64,000 nucleotides of DNA from Thiocapsa bogorovii (GTDB taxonomy: Bacteria; Pseudomonadota; Gammaproteobacteria; Chromatiales; Chromatiaceae): contig NZ_CP089309.1 in the NCBI RefSeq assembly GCF_021228795.1, positions 186,001 to 250,000 of the forward strand. Reading direction: 5' to 3'. Shown here piece after piece: positions 55,016-63,303 of the stretch. How positions within the stretch are numbered: the first letter of the stretch is position 1; each line of letters opens with the position of its first letter. Both the position numbers and the translations under genes were made by a program. Under the pieces are notes generated by a model. It was not told the DNA's origin. It did no database searches and worked only from the letters and a program-made list of their open reading frames with translations.

Positions 55016-57784
55016 TCAAGTCGACTCGGTGCCGCCCCCGGCCACCAGGGCGAGGATCTGCCCCAGTCGGGCATTCTGCTCCGGAGAGATGTCGCGCCCG
55101 GCGGCGTGTCCGGCGTTGGTGATCGCGAGCGCTCGGAACGCCTCGAACCAATCGACGATGTAGAGCGCCGGGAAGTTGACCGGTGTCTCGGGCAGCACGG
55201 GCATGCCGCGGGGTGGAATCGGCGGCGGAGGCGCAAAAACCGGGCGCTGCTGGCCGACGAGGGAGCGCGGGCGGTCGTCGGGCGGCAGGTCGTCGCTGCC
55301 GAGGTAGTCGACGAATCGATTGATGCGTGACGCGGTCACGTAGACCTGGCGCTCGGCGAGTTGAGAGCGCATCGCCGCGGTCTGCGACTCGGCGCTGTCG
55401 ATCAGAGCGACCAGAGCTTGATCGAGGCCGGAGCGGTCGGCTCCGGTGATCAGCTCGCCGATCAGGTCTTCGAGCGCACCCTTGTCCAGGCCCATGTGGC
55501 GCAGCCAGTGCAGGTCCTCGGGGAGTGACTTGAGATGTCCGACCCAGTAGCTGAGGACGGCGCGGACGAAGCGTGCCGCGTTCTCGTTGGTCGCCGAGGG
55601 GGCCGCTCCATCGGCGCCGTCCTTGTTGACCGCAGGGCCCGTGCCCGAGGGATAGCCGGACGAGGACCCGCCCAGCAGGGCATCCAGATCGATCAGGCCG
55701 CCGTCGCCGCTCGGCGCCGGGGGGCGGGCCGCATCCGGCGCAGCGGTCGCGGTCGTCGACGCAGGCTGTCCGGCCGCCGCGGCGTCGGCACGCAGATAGA
55801 GTGCGCGCAATCCCTCCTTGGGCGGCTGCAGTGCACCGAGCAGGGCGGCGAAGCGATTCGGCCGCTGACGCAGCGCCCCGATCACCCGATCGGCGAGACG
55901 GCGTTTATTGTCGACCTCGGCCGCGCCCTCCGCGCGGAAGTAGGGTCCGAAGCGGTGCCGTACGAGCTCCTCGATCCCCGCGTCGAGCTGCTCGGCGATC
56001 CGGGCGAGCTTACCCTCGGGCGCGGCGACCCGGCCGAGATAGGCGGCGAGGCGGGAGATGCCGCCGTCGTTGAAGCTGAGCATGGCGTCCCAGGCGGCTT
56101 GGGGGTCCGCGAGATGCTTCTGGACCGTCGGATCCTCGCAGAAGGTGCGCCGCAAGAGGTCGAGCCGCGCCCGCTGGCCAGGCAGGATGCCCTGCTCGCC
56201 GCTCGCGTCGGTCTCGATCACGGCGGTTGCCATCCGTGGCTTGCGCACCAGGAAGAGATTGTCGAAGGGCTTGCCCGGCGACCATTCGCGCAGCCAGTCG
56301 TAGGCACCGAAGCGCTCCAGGAGGGCGAGCTTCATCATGCCTTCCCAGCCCTTGCGCATCAGATCCTCGGTCTCGCTCGGGACCGGGTTGAGGCGAAAGT
56401 CGAACATGGTAAAGGCCCAGATCAGGCCCGGATCGCGGCGCGCACGCGTGGCGGGATCGGCGCCCTGCGTGGCATGAACCCAGGTCTCCAGAACCGGCCC
56501 CAGGTCCTTGACGTCGCTCTGCTTGTGCGAGGGGGCGCACAGCACCAGGAGGTTCATCTCCTGATCGTCGGTGTAGCGCTCGAAGAGGAAGGCGACCTTG
56601 CCGCGCAGCACCAGTTGGGCGACCGGATCGACCTGGTCGTCCTGGAGTTGCTTGCGCACCTCGGCCAGGTTCGCGACCGCGAGACGTCCACGATAGCCGG
56701 GGAAGTCGAGCAGGTCGACCTGCTCCAGTAGCCCGGTGCGCGGGGTCTCGGCGAGCACGAAGCGCAGCTCCGTGGTCAGGGCCGCGAGCAGAGAGCGCGG
56801 CAGCGCGACTGCCGGCAGCAGCGTCTCGCCGCGACGCGGGACGATCTCGATGCGGTCGGCGTCGTCGCGCCCGAGCCGCTCGAGGATATCGACGTTCATG
56901 ATGCTGTCGCCCTGGCTCAGCTCCCCGCTCGCATCGGTGCGCACCAGCGCGGCGAGCGGGACATAGGCGGCGTCGGCGTGACCTGCGTCGGCGAGCCCCC
57001 CGCGCAGGGCCAAATAGGTCTCGGTCAGCTCGCGCACCTCGCCCCAGAGGATGGAGAAGAGCGCGGCGCGCTCCGCCGGCTCCAGGTACGGCGCCAGCGC
57101 GATCGCGGTCGGCCAATAGTCGGCCTTGAGCTGCTCGGTGGTCTTGGGGAAGCGCTTCTCGAAATACTCGAGCAGGTCGACGACGTCGTCCTCGCTCACC
57201 CCGCCGGTGGGTGCGGCGGTCCGGCGTGCCTGCAGGGCGGCGAGGTGTCGACGCAGATGACCCGGCGAGAGGTCGACCTCGACCTGCTCCCGGTCGAAGT
57301 CATTAAAGAAGGCGTTGCCGAGCACCTTGGCCAGATCGACCTCGGAGAAGAGCGACAGCTCCAGCGGATAGCCCGGCGGTGCGGTGCTCGGGCGGCGGGT
57401 GAAGCGGGTCACCAAACCGGTCGCCTCCTTGCCGTGTCCGGGCGGGTTCACGTGCTGGATGAAGTTGAGCCGTCGGCCCTCGACCTGTGTCTCCAGCTCC
57501 CCGCTCTCCCCGGCCGCGAGGGCCGAGATCAGATAGGACTTGCCGGCCTGTGAGAGCCCGAAAAAGCCGACGCTGACCGAGCGCCCGGCAGCGCGTCCGA
57601 GGCGCGTGGCAAGATTTCGGGTCCGGCGCAGCTTGTCGGTCAGGCTGTCGGACTCGCGGTCGAGCCGCTGGGAATGACGGCGTACCTCGGCCACCCACTC
57701 GATCGCTTCGCCGCTGCCTTCGTACAGGGCGCGGCTGCGGCGAATCAGCTCGGCCGCGCGTGTATCTCGAGTGTCACCCGTCAT
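55016..57784 (-). CDS. srfC: SrfC-family dynamin-like GTPase
   Basis: A 922-residue member of the 'virulence factor SrfC' family. A P-loop GLSQAGKS (residues 76-83) follows a strand VSVGFFG, and a probable G3 region is DLLDFPGYRG (~355-365). Long helical segments resemble dynamin-superfamily or GIMAP-like large GTPases. A Pro/Ala/Gly-rich low-complexity insert lies near 680-740, and the C-terminus is helical. No signal or membrane helix. GGAGCATC precedes ATG 57784. It lies downstream of srfB, separated by a broken PIN gene and a 59-residue gene. The biochemical role is unproven; GTP binding is inferred from motifs. Confidence 0.87.
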   Translation of the reverse strand: MTGDTRDTRAAELIRRSRALYEGSGEAIEWVAEVRRHSQRLDRESDSLTDKLRRTRNLATRLGRAAGRSVSVGFFGLSQAGKSYLISALAAGESGELETQVEGRRLNFIQHVNPPGHGKEATGLVTRFTRRPSTAPPGYPLELSLFSEVDLAKVLGNAFFNDFDREQVEVDLSPGHLRRHLAALQARRTAAPTGGVSEDDVVDLLEYFEKRFPKTTEQLKADYWPTAIALAPYLEPAERAALFSILWGEVRELTETYLALRGGLADAGHADAAYVPLAALVRTDASGELSQGDSIMNVDILERLGRDDADRIEIVPRRGETLLPAVALPRSLLAALTTELRFVLAETPRTGLLEQVDLLDFPGYRGRLAVANLAEVRKQLQDDQVDPVAQLVLRGKVAFLFERYTDDQEMNLLVLCAPSHKQSDVKDLGPVLETWVHATQGADPATRARRDPGLIWAFTMFDFRLNPVPSETEDLMRKGWEGMMKLALLERFGAYDWLREWSPGKPFDNLFLVRKPRMATAVIETDASGEQGILPGQRARLDLLRRTFCEDPTVQKHLADPQAAWDAMLSFNDGGISRLAAYLGRVAAPEGKLARIAEQLDAGIEELVRHRFGPYFRAEGAAEVDNKRRLADRVIGALRQRPNRFAALLGALQPPKEGLRALYLRADAAAAGQPASTTATAAPDAARPPAPSGDGGLIDLDALLGGSSSGYPSGTGPAVNKDGADGAAPSATNENAARFVRAVLSYWVGHLKSLPEDLHWLRHMGLDKGALEDLIGELITGADRSGLDQALVALIDSAESQTAAMRSQLAERQVYVTASRINRFVDYLGSDDLPPDDRPRSLVGQQRPVFAPPPPIPPRGMPVLPETPVNFPALYIVDWFEAFRALAITNAGHAAGRDISPEQNARLGQILALVAGGGTEST

Positions 57785-57823
57785 CAGCGATGCTCCGCGC
57801 TGTCCCTTCTGAAGCTCATTGAA

Positions 57824-58003
57824 TCATCCGATTGCCGACTGGTTGTGCTGTTGCTCCTGTCGAAGCCGCATGAGTTCGGTCCGTTTGCGCCAAAATTCGA
57901 GTTGCTCCTGTGTCGACATGCGGGCAGTCAAGCGGGCCACATGATCGGCACCACGCCGCTTCATTTCGATGCAATCAAGCTCATTCGTCGTCTTCTTGGT
58001 CAT
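57824..58003 (-). CDS. Small protein partner of PIN-domain toxin (59 residues)
   Basis: A 59-residue, highly charged helical protein starting MTKKTTNELDCIEMKRRGAD and continuing STQEQLEFWRKRTELMR. The CxEMKRRGA start followed by a QELxFWRxRT segment is a pattern I recognise from small genes directly downstream of, and overlapping, VapC-like PIN genes. Here its start overlaps the end of the PIN remnant by 23 bases. It looks intact. It may be an antitoxin-like or accessory protein that has outlived its toxin. It lies in the srfB-srfC gap on the same strand and ends 39 bases before srfC. Confidence 0.65.
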   Translation of the reverse strand: MTKKTTNELDCIEMKRRGADHVARLTARMSTQEQLEFWRKRTELMRLRQEQQHNQSAIG

Positions 58004-58162
58004 AGCTCAGGATCTCGGGAGGGGAATAGATGCCGATCTGGCCCTGGCCGTTGAGCGTATTCACGGCGTTGTACTTCGGGATCTTGTCAAAATGCACGAT
58101 GTGCTTGAAATTCCAACTCACAATGAGACACCGAATATCGATGTATCGGCATAAATTCTCAT
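57981..58162 (-). pseudogene. PIN-domain (VapC-like) toxin, internally deleted
   Basis: The first 11 codons (MRIYADTSIFG) match the N-terminus of PIN-domain nucleases with the first catalytic Asp. After three more codons a TGA stops the frame. In another frame the sequence SWNFKHIVHFDKIPKYNAVN to SPPEIL matches the C-terminus of the same family (V-S-W-N-F-K-H-I-V, then Y-N-A-V-N). About 100 residues between are missing and the ends are out of frame. The toxin is dead. It sits 31 bases from the srfB stop. Confidence 0.75.
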
Positions 58163-58193
58163 GCCTGCCCCGTGCGCTGATCCGCGACCGCGC

Positions 58194-61187
58194 TCACGTG
58201 AAAATCGACCCGCTGTCGAGCCAATAGCTGTCCTGATCGAACCCGATACTGGCCAAGGTGTTGAGTTTGAGGGCCACGACACCGCGACCGAAGGCACGCC
58301 CGCCTTCCAGCTCCACGGCCGCGACGCGGAACCGCTCGGCATTCACGCCGCGCATCCGCTCCAGGCGCACCTGGAGCACGCCGCCTTGGGTGTAGAGCAG
58401 ACGGCGGACCTCGTCGTCGGCGAAGTCGAGCAGATAGAGCGGCTGCGCACCCCAGCGCTCGGCGGCGAGTTGACGATAACCGATGTGCATCACCCCGGTC
58501 ATGGGGATGGTGGTCTCGGGCAACTGGTACTCGGGGTCGTCGAGGTCGACGTCGCTGTAATAGATATCGCCGGCCTTGATCATCCGGTTGCGGTCGATCA
58601 TGCCGAGATAGCGGATCGTCGAGTAAGGGCGAAAGGCGTTGGCTCGGAACGAGAAGTTGGGCAGCCGCCCCTGCCCGAGCAGACAGAGCATGGCGCCGAC
58701 CGCGGCCGTGGTCTTGGGATCCGCGATGCGGCCGCGTCGATTGAAGGGATACCAGGCGCCGGTGCGATAGTCGTGCATCGCGATGATCCGATCCGGCGGC
58801 AACGGCAGGAGTGCGCGCACGAGCGCCTGGAAACCCGGCAGACGGGACGGTCGCCCGGTGAGCAGAAGCAGGTCGCAGTCGTAGAGGTGCGCGATCTCGC
58901 ATAGGGAACGCACGGCGCGCGTGACCTCGAGCCGTTCCTCCATGAACAACTGATGGGTGCGGTCGAGATCGAGCCGAACCGGGCAGTCAAGCAGCGAGAA
59001 ACCGATGACCGTCCCGCCGGTCGCGTCGCGCAGGCCGTCGGCGAACCAATCCAAGACAGCGTCGGTCGGGCGCTCGAGGCTGATCTCGGCGACCAGATCG
59101 GCGAGCGCGAGGGTCTGCGGCTCGCTTCCGTGCACGGGGTCAAAGCGCTCGTAGGCCTTCAGCACCGCGAGCCCAGCCGGGTACAGCACCTGCAGCGCCA
59201 GCTGCTGGCGGAGCATCCCCTCCTGGACATCGACGGGATCCGCGCCGATCAGGCGCGAGAGCAGAGCGTCGGGCTCTTCGACTCCGGCGCCGATCACCGC
59301 CTCCTTGAGAGCCGGCACCAGGGTCGCGCCGATGACCTCAAGCAGGATATCGTCCCCGGCGACCTTGAAGCCATCCCGAAAACGCTGCTCGGGCACGATG
59401 GTGCGATTGGCACCGGTGCGACCGCCTTCGAGCAGATAGTCGTTGATCACGAGATCCGTCGTCCCGCCGCCGATGTCGATGGTCGCGATCCGCAAGCGCG
59501 CCCCCTCGCCCCCGATCCTGCCTCCGGTCTCGGCGTCGCGGACCCGCCCGGCGATCGCGAAGAGCTCCTCTGCACGCCCGGCGAAGGTGTTCTGGATCTC
59601 GCTGTAGAGATAGACCGCCTGACTGCAGGTCGCCTCGTCCCAGCGCACCTCGATGGTCGGGAAGGGGGGCCAGGCCAGCTCGGCGCCGGGTCCCTCGATC
59701 GGCGCGTCCTCGGGGTGCCAGCCGAACGCCTTCCAGACCAGACCGACGGCCTGGTGCATCCGCTCGGCGAAGAGATCTCGCTCCTGTTTGGGCATCGAGG
59801 GCGGGATGGTCAGGATCAGCGTGCGCAGATGCCGCGGTAGATCGGCGGTGGGCATGCGCAAACGCTGCGCCGGGCTGTTGATCTGGCACAGTGCCTGTGT
59901 CAGAACCTCGGCCAACATGAACATCATCATGGCACTGCGCGAGTAGTGCGGCATGAAGACCGGCATGCGGTCGGCCTCGGGCAAGGTGTAGAGCGCTGTG
60001 CCGACCTCGTTGATGAGATTGCAGAAGGGCGCGGCCGTGGCCATCGGCTCGATCTCGGTGCGGACGAAGGCGCTGTTAAAGCGCCAGCCGGTGTCGAAGC
60101 GGTCCTCGTCCCAGAGATAGCGCTTCGGACTGGAGATCCCGGTGGCCCCTTCGGTCCCGCGCCGACGTCCGGCCATACGCGCCGCCTCCGGTCCGACGCG
60201 GGCGATGGTCGGCCAGAGGAAGGCCCCGGCGCGTCCGCTCTTGTGCGCCCAGTGCTCCTTGCCGAAGGTTGCCTGGGCCAGCTCGACGCGGCTCTCGAAG
60301 GGCTCGTTGTAGCGGTGCTGCGGCTGGGACAGGTCTCGCAGCTCCAACTCGTAACGGCGCCCGAGCACATCGCCCTCTTTGGCGTGCTGCTCGATGAGGA
60401 TGCCGCAGGTGCGCGAGTTGCCGACGTCCAGCACCATGTCGACCGGCACGGCAGGCTGCACGTCGGTCGCCTTGTTGCCGAGCAGCTTGATCTCGGGGAT
60501 ACAGCCGGCCTCGCCGATCACGGCGAGCAGGTTGAGATAATGGGCATGGTGCGCGAAACGCTCGCGCTCCGCCTCCACGTCCTCGGGCGGCAGACGCAGG
60601 CGCGGACCGGCGCGCTCGTCGAAGACCTCCTGGATCCAGCCCGCCACCCACGGCAGCTCCGGGAACCAGCCGATCTCGTGCGCGCGGTGCGCGAAGGCGA
60701 AGGCCGCGCCCGCCCCGACATCCGCCTCGGTCGGGGCCAAATAGCGCAGATCCTCGGCATCGGCCAGCAGATTGGTGTCGATGGCGAGGGTGAGCCGGTG
60801 GGTGTGATCGGTCGCGGCGGCCTCTTCCGCGGACAGGGCCAAGAGCCGCAGCCGCGCCCAGGTCTCCGGCCCCGTTGCGAACCGCCGCGGCGGGTGCAGG
60901 CGCAGCACGGGCACCGGCAGCCAGATGCCGTCGAGCAGGCGCGCCGAATCGTCGACCGGAACACTCAGTTGGGACTTCAGCGGGATGCCCGGACGGTCGG
61001 GCCAGTAGAGCTGATTGGTGCGCTCGTCATAGAGCAGGCGCGCGAGCGAGCGGTTGCTCTCCTGCACCACGAACTCGCCCGGCAGGGCCTTACGCAACGC
61101 GAGGGTCAAGCCGAAGTCGAGGAACTGAACGCCGCTGTCGGCGATCAGCGTCACCTTGGTTTCGAAGTTCACCAGTCTCGCGAGCAT
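58194..61187 (-). CDS. srfB: SrfB-family Hsp70/actin-fold ATPase-like protein
   Basis: A 997-residue member of the 'virulence factor SrfB' family. Two nucleotide-binding signatures of the Hsp70/actin/hexokinase fold are visible: phosphate-1-like VLDVGNSRTCGILIE (~248-262) and phosphate-2-like IATIDIGGGTTDLVIND (~565-580). LLLLTGRPSRLPGF (~775) resembles the adenosine motif. The N-terminal ~240 residues are family specific. ATG 61187 was chosen because MLARLVNFETKVTLIADSG begins the family; the frame runs to 61379 through repeat DNA. It is between srfA and srfC. ATPase activity is inferred from motifs, and no biochemical role is established. Confidence 0.9.
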   Translation of the reverse strand: MLARLVNFETKVTLIADSGVQFLDFGLTLALRKALPGEFVVQESNRSLARLLYDERTNQLYWPDRPGIPLKSQLSVPVDDSARLLDGIWLPVPVLRLHPPRRFATGPETWARLRLLALSAEEAAATDHTHRLTLAIDTNLLADAEDLRYLAPTEADVGAGAAFAFAHRAHEIGWFPELPWVAGWIQEVFDERAGPRLRLPPEDVEAERERFAHHAHYLNLLAVIGEAGCIPEIKLLGNKATDVQPAVPVDMVLDVGNSRTCGILIEQHAKEGDVLGRRYELELRDLSQPQHRYNEPFESRVELAQATFGKEHWAHKSGRAGAFLWPTIARVGPEAARMAGRRRGTEGATGISSPKRYLWDEDRFDTGWRFNSAFVRTEIEPMATAAPFCNLINEVGTALYTLPEADRMPVFMPHYSRSAMMMFMLAEVLTQALCQINSPAQRLRMPTADLPRHLRTLILTIPPSMPKQERDLFAERMHQAVGLVWKAFGWHPEDAPIEGPGAELAWPPFPTIEVRWDEATCSQAVYLYSEIQNTFAGRAEELFAIAGRVRDAETGGRIGGEGARLRIATIDIGGGTTDLVINDYLLEGGRTGANRTIVPEQRFRDGFKVAGDDILLEVIGATLVPALKEAVIGAGVEEPDALLSRLIGADPVDVQEGMLRQQLALQVLYPAGLAVLKAYERFDPVHGSEPQTLALADLVAEISLERPTDAVLDWFADGLRDATGGTVIGFSLLDCPVRLDLDRTHQLFMEERLEVTRAVRSLCEIAHLYDCDLLLLTGRPSRLPGFQALVRALLPLPPDRIIAMHDYRTGAWYPFNRRGRIADPKTTAAVGAMLCLLGQGRLPNFSFRANAFRPYSTIRYLGMIDRNRMIKAGDIYYSDVDLDDPEYQLPETTIPMTGVMHIGYRQLAAERWGAQPLYLLDFADDEVRRLLYTQGGVLQVRLERMRGVNAERFRVAAVELEGGRAFGRGVVALKLNTLASIGFDQDSYWLDSGSIFT

Positions 61188-61198
61188 GGGCTTTAACC

Positions 61199-61281
61199 TA
61201 AACCGCGCCCGGCGCGGTATGCGATGTTCTTGGATAGGGTCGGCCTCGGCGGACTTGACGACCGTTGGAGCCGGCGCGGTG
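61199..61281. repeat. AACCGCGTC-type inverted-repeat element, copy 8 (degenerate)
   Basis: The left end TAAACCGCGCCCGGCGC and a right end GCCGGCGCGGT are recognisable about 80 bases apart in the srfA-srfB spacer. Arms have diverged from the consensus. It begins 12 bases upstream of the srfB start codon. Confidence 0.5.
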
Positions 61282-61302
61282 TAGTCGGGCCAAAAACAGT
61301 CC

Positions 61303-61443
61303 GTAGGTCGGATGAGCGCAGCGAAATCCGACCGACGACCTCGCAGCAGACCGCCAACGCCGGTGTCGGATGACGGCATGCTTCGGCGTTCGTGACCACA
61401 TGCGGCGCCGTGCCGGCGCGCCTAATCCGACCGACGACGCTAC
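61303..61443. repeat. REP-like inverted pair (GTAGGTCGGATGAGCG type)
   Basis: GTAGGTCGGATGAGCGCAGC begins a unit at 61303 that ends in ATCCGACC. A minus-strand unit reading GTAGCGTCGTCGGTCGGATT ends at about 61443. The GTAG lead and TCGGAT palindrome are those of REP units recognised by RAYT transposases. It lies in the srfA-srfB spacer, so the operon is interrupted by about 280 bases of repeats. Confidence 0.65.
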
Positions 61444-61473
61444 CAAAACCCTGCGCAGGGGCATTCCAGCCGT

Positions 61474-63303
61474 TCACTCGCCCGCCGCGCTCTGCACGTC
61501 GAGAGAAAAGGTGCCGCCGCCGGGATAGCGGCCGACACAATTGGGCTTGCCGTCCTTGCCCGGCGCGCACTCTACGCTCGGCCGCCCGAAGTTGGTGCCG
61601 TCGGCGCAGCGAATATCCCCGCTGCTGTCGATCACCAGCCGCTCGCCTTTGACCGATGCTGCGGCACCGCTCTGGCAGATACTGCCGTCATGTCGTTTAA
61701 GGCGCAATTGACCTTGACCGCCTTGTGTGCGGTATTCCATCTGGATCGGAAGGCCGGTCTTGGGGTCCTGCAAGGAGGTCGCGGTACGCCAGCCGCTGGT
61801 CAGACCGCCCAGCGCCTGTGCCGTCGCGCCCGATGCCGCGGCGGGCGGTGCGGTGCCGGGTCCGGCGATGTCTCCCTTGGCCGGCGGCGTACCCAAAACC
61901 GACCCGGGTGAGTCTTCGGTCGAGCCGGGTAGACCGGGCGCCGCCGGGATCGGATCGCCCTCGCCCGTCGGCGGTTCAGCGGCCGTCTCGGGCAAGACGG
62001 CGTCGGAGGTCTGCGGCCCCAGGGGCGTCTCCGCAGTTCCGTCTTCGGCCGTCTGTCCCTCCACTGGTGCCTCGTCGCCATCGGCCGTGGTCGGATCTGC
62101 GGGTGCGGGATCCGCCGGAGGATCGACGATCCCGGTATCCACGTCGGGATCGGTCGGGGACAGGTCGCTCGGAGGCGGCTCGGCCGATGGCAGACCGGCA
62201 CCCGTCCCCGCAACCTCGCCCTCGATCGGCGTGGCCTCGGACGCATCCGAATCGAGCGTCTCGTCGAGGACCGAAGAAGGTTCCTCGGGCCCCTCCCTCG
62301 CATCCGCTCCGCTCGTCTCGTCCGGGACGGCGGACCCTTGAGACAGACGATCGGTCTCGTCCAGGAGGCTCGTCGAATCGCTCCCCGAGAGGACCGTTTC
62401 GTCCACTGAGACGTCCCGGTCCGTCGCCGAGACGGAGCTGATGTCGTCGGTTCGATTGCTCCGAAGCTCGCGCTCGATCAGGGCCCGATCCCGCAGCTGT
62501 CCGGAATCGATTGTCACATCGCGAACGACCGAGTCTTCAACAAGTGTCGGATCGACCGAGAGCGGCTCCTCGGTCGGCGCCTCCGAAGAGATCGGTGCGA
62601 GCTCCTCGGTCATCCATTCCGGGACCCATTCGGGGGCCCAATCGGCGATCGGCATCGAGGACTCGGACACGCAGCCGCGCAACAGGAAGAGAAACAGCAG
62701 CACCAATGCGAGCAGCAGGAGCGGAAACCAGATCCACCAGGGCAGACCGCGGCGAGGGGCCGGAGTCGCATCTCGAGGCGGCTCGTCGGTCAGGTCGAGC
62801 GACCACTCCGTCGGCGGGGCAACGAACCGCGCCAGATTCACCAAGGGGTCCGAGCCCACCGCCTCGCGATCGCGGACAAAACCCCAAAACGTCACGACCG
62901 GGCGACCGTCGACCAGATAGACATGGTCCTCGTCGGGGAAGTTGAAGACGTGAGCGAGCAGCCGGGCAAAGACCTGACGCTCGGGGTCCGGATCGGCCTG
63001 CATGGTGCCGGCAAGCTCGTCGATGCGGGTGCGATTCTCCAGGAGCTGACTTTGGGCCGAGAGCCGCTCCTCGGGGCTCGCCGCACTCCAAGGGACAACC
63101 AGGCCGGGACGCGGGGCGTACCAATCCAGGGTGTCGCCGTCCTCGTTGCGCTGCGGGATGGCAAAGCTGTCGGCGAGATCCGGGCCGAGCCGTCGGGCCA
63201 AGGCGGCACGCAGTTGGGCCGCGGCGAGATAAACCGGGTGGCCGACAGCGCCGACCGGGTGATAGTCGGTGAGTGTTCCGGTGCGCAGTAAAGGTCCAAT
63301 CAT
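61474..63303 (-). CDS. srfA: SrfA-family membrane protein
   Basis: A 609-residue protein. The N-terminal ~170 residues match the SrfA family pattern (LLRTGTLTDYHPVGAVGHPVY, IPQRNEDGDTLDWYAPRPG, VVPWSAASPEERL). A membrane helix lies at about 183-207 (WIWFPLLLLALVLLFLFLLR). A ~280-residue acidic, Ser/Pro/Thr-rich periplasmic linker and a C-terminal domain with six cysteines (CQSG, CADG, CAPG, NCVG) follow. ATG 63303 overlaps the stop of the upstream gene (ATGA). The N-in topology would place the first domain with SrfB/SrfC in the cytoplasm and the Cys-rich domain in the periplasm (inference). Confidence 0.83.
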   Translation of the reverse strand: MIGPLLRTGTLTDYHPVGAVGHPVYLAAAQLRAALARRLGPDLADSFAIPQRNEDGDTLDWYAPRPGLVVPWSAASPEERLSAQSQLLENRTRIDELAGTMQADPDPERQVFARLLAHVFNFPDEDHVYLVDGRPVVTFWGFVRDREAVGSDPLVNLARFVAPPTEWSLDLTDEPPRDATPAPRRGLPWWIWFPLLLLALVLLFLFLLRGCVSESSMPIADWAPEWVPEWMTEELAPISSEAPTEEPLSVDPTLVEDSVVRDVTIDSGQLRDRALIERELRSNRTDDISSVSATDRDVSVDETVLSGSDSTSLLDETDRLSQGSAVPDETSGADAREGPEEPSSVLDETLDSDASEATPIEGEVAGTGAGLPSAEPPPSDLSPTDPDVDTGIVDPPADPAPADPTTADGDEAPVEGQTAEDGTAETPLGPQTSDAVLPETAAEPPTGEGDPIPAAPGLPGSTEDSPGSVLGTPPAKGDIAGPGTAPPAAASGATAQALGGLTSGWRTATSLQDPKTGLPIQMEYRTQGGQGQLRLKRHDGSICQSGAAASVKGERLVIDSSGDIRCADGTNFGRPSVECAPGKDGKPNCVGRYPGGGTFSLDVQSAAGE

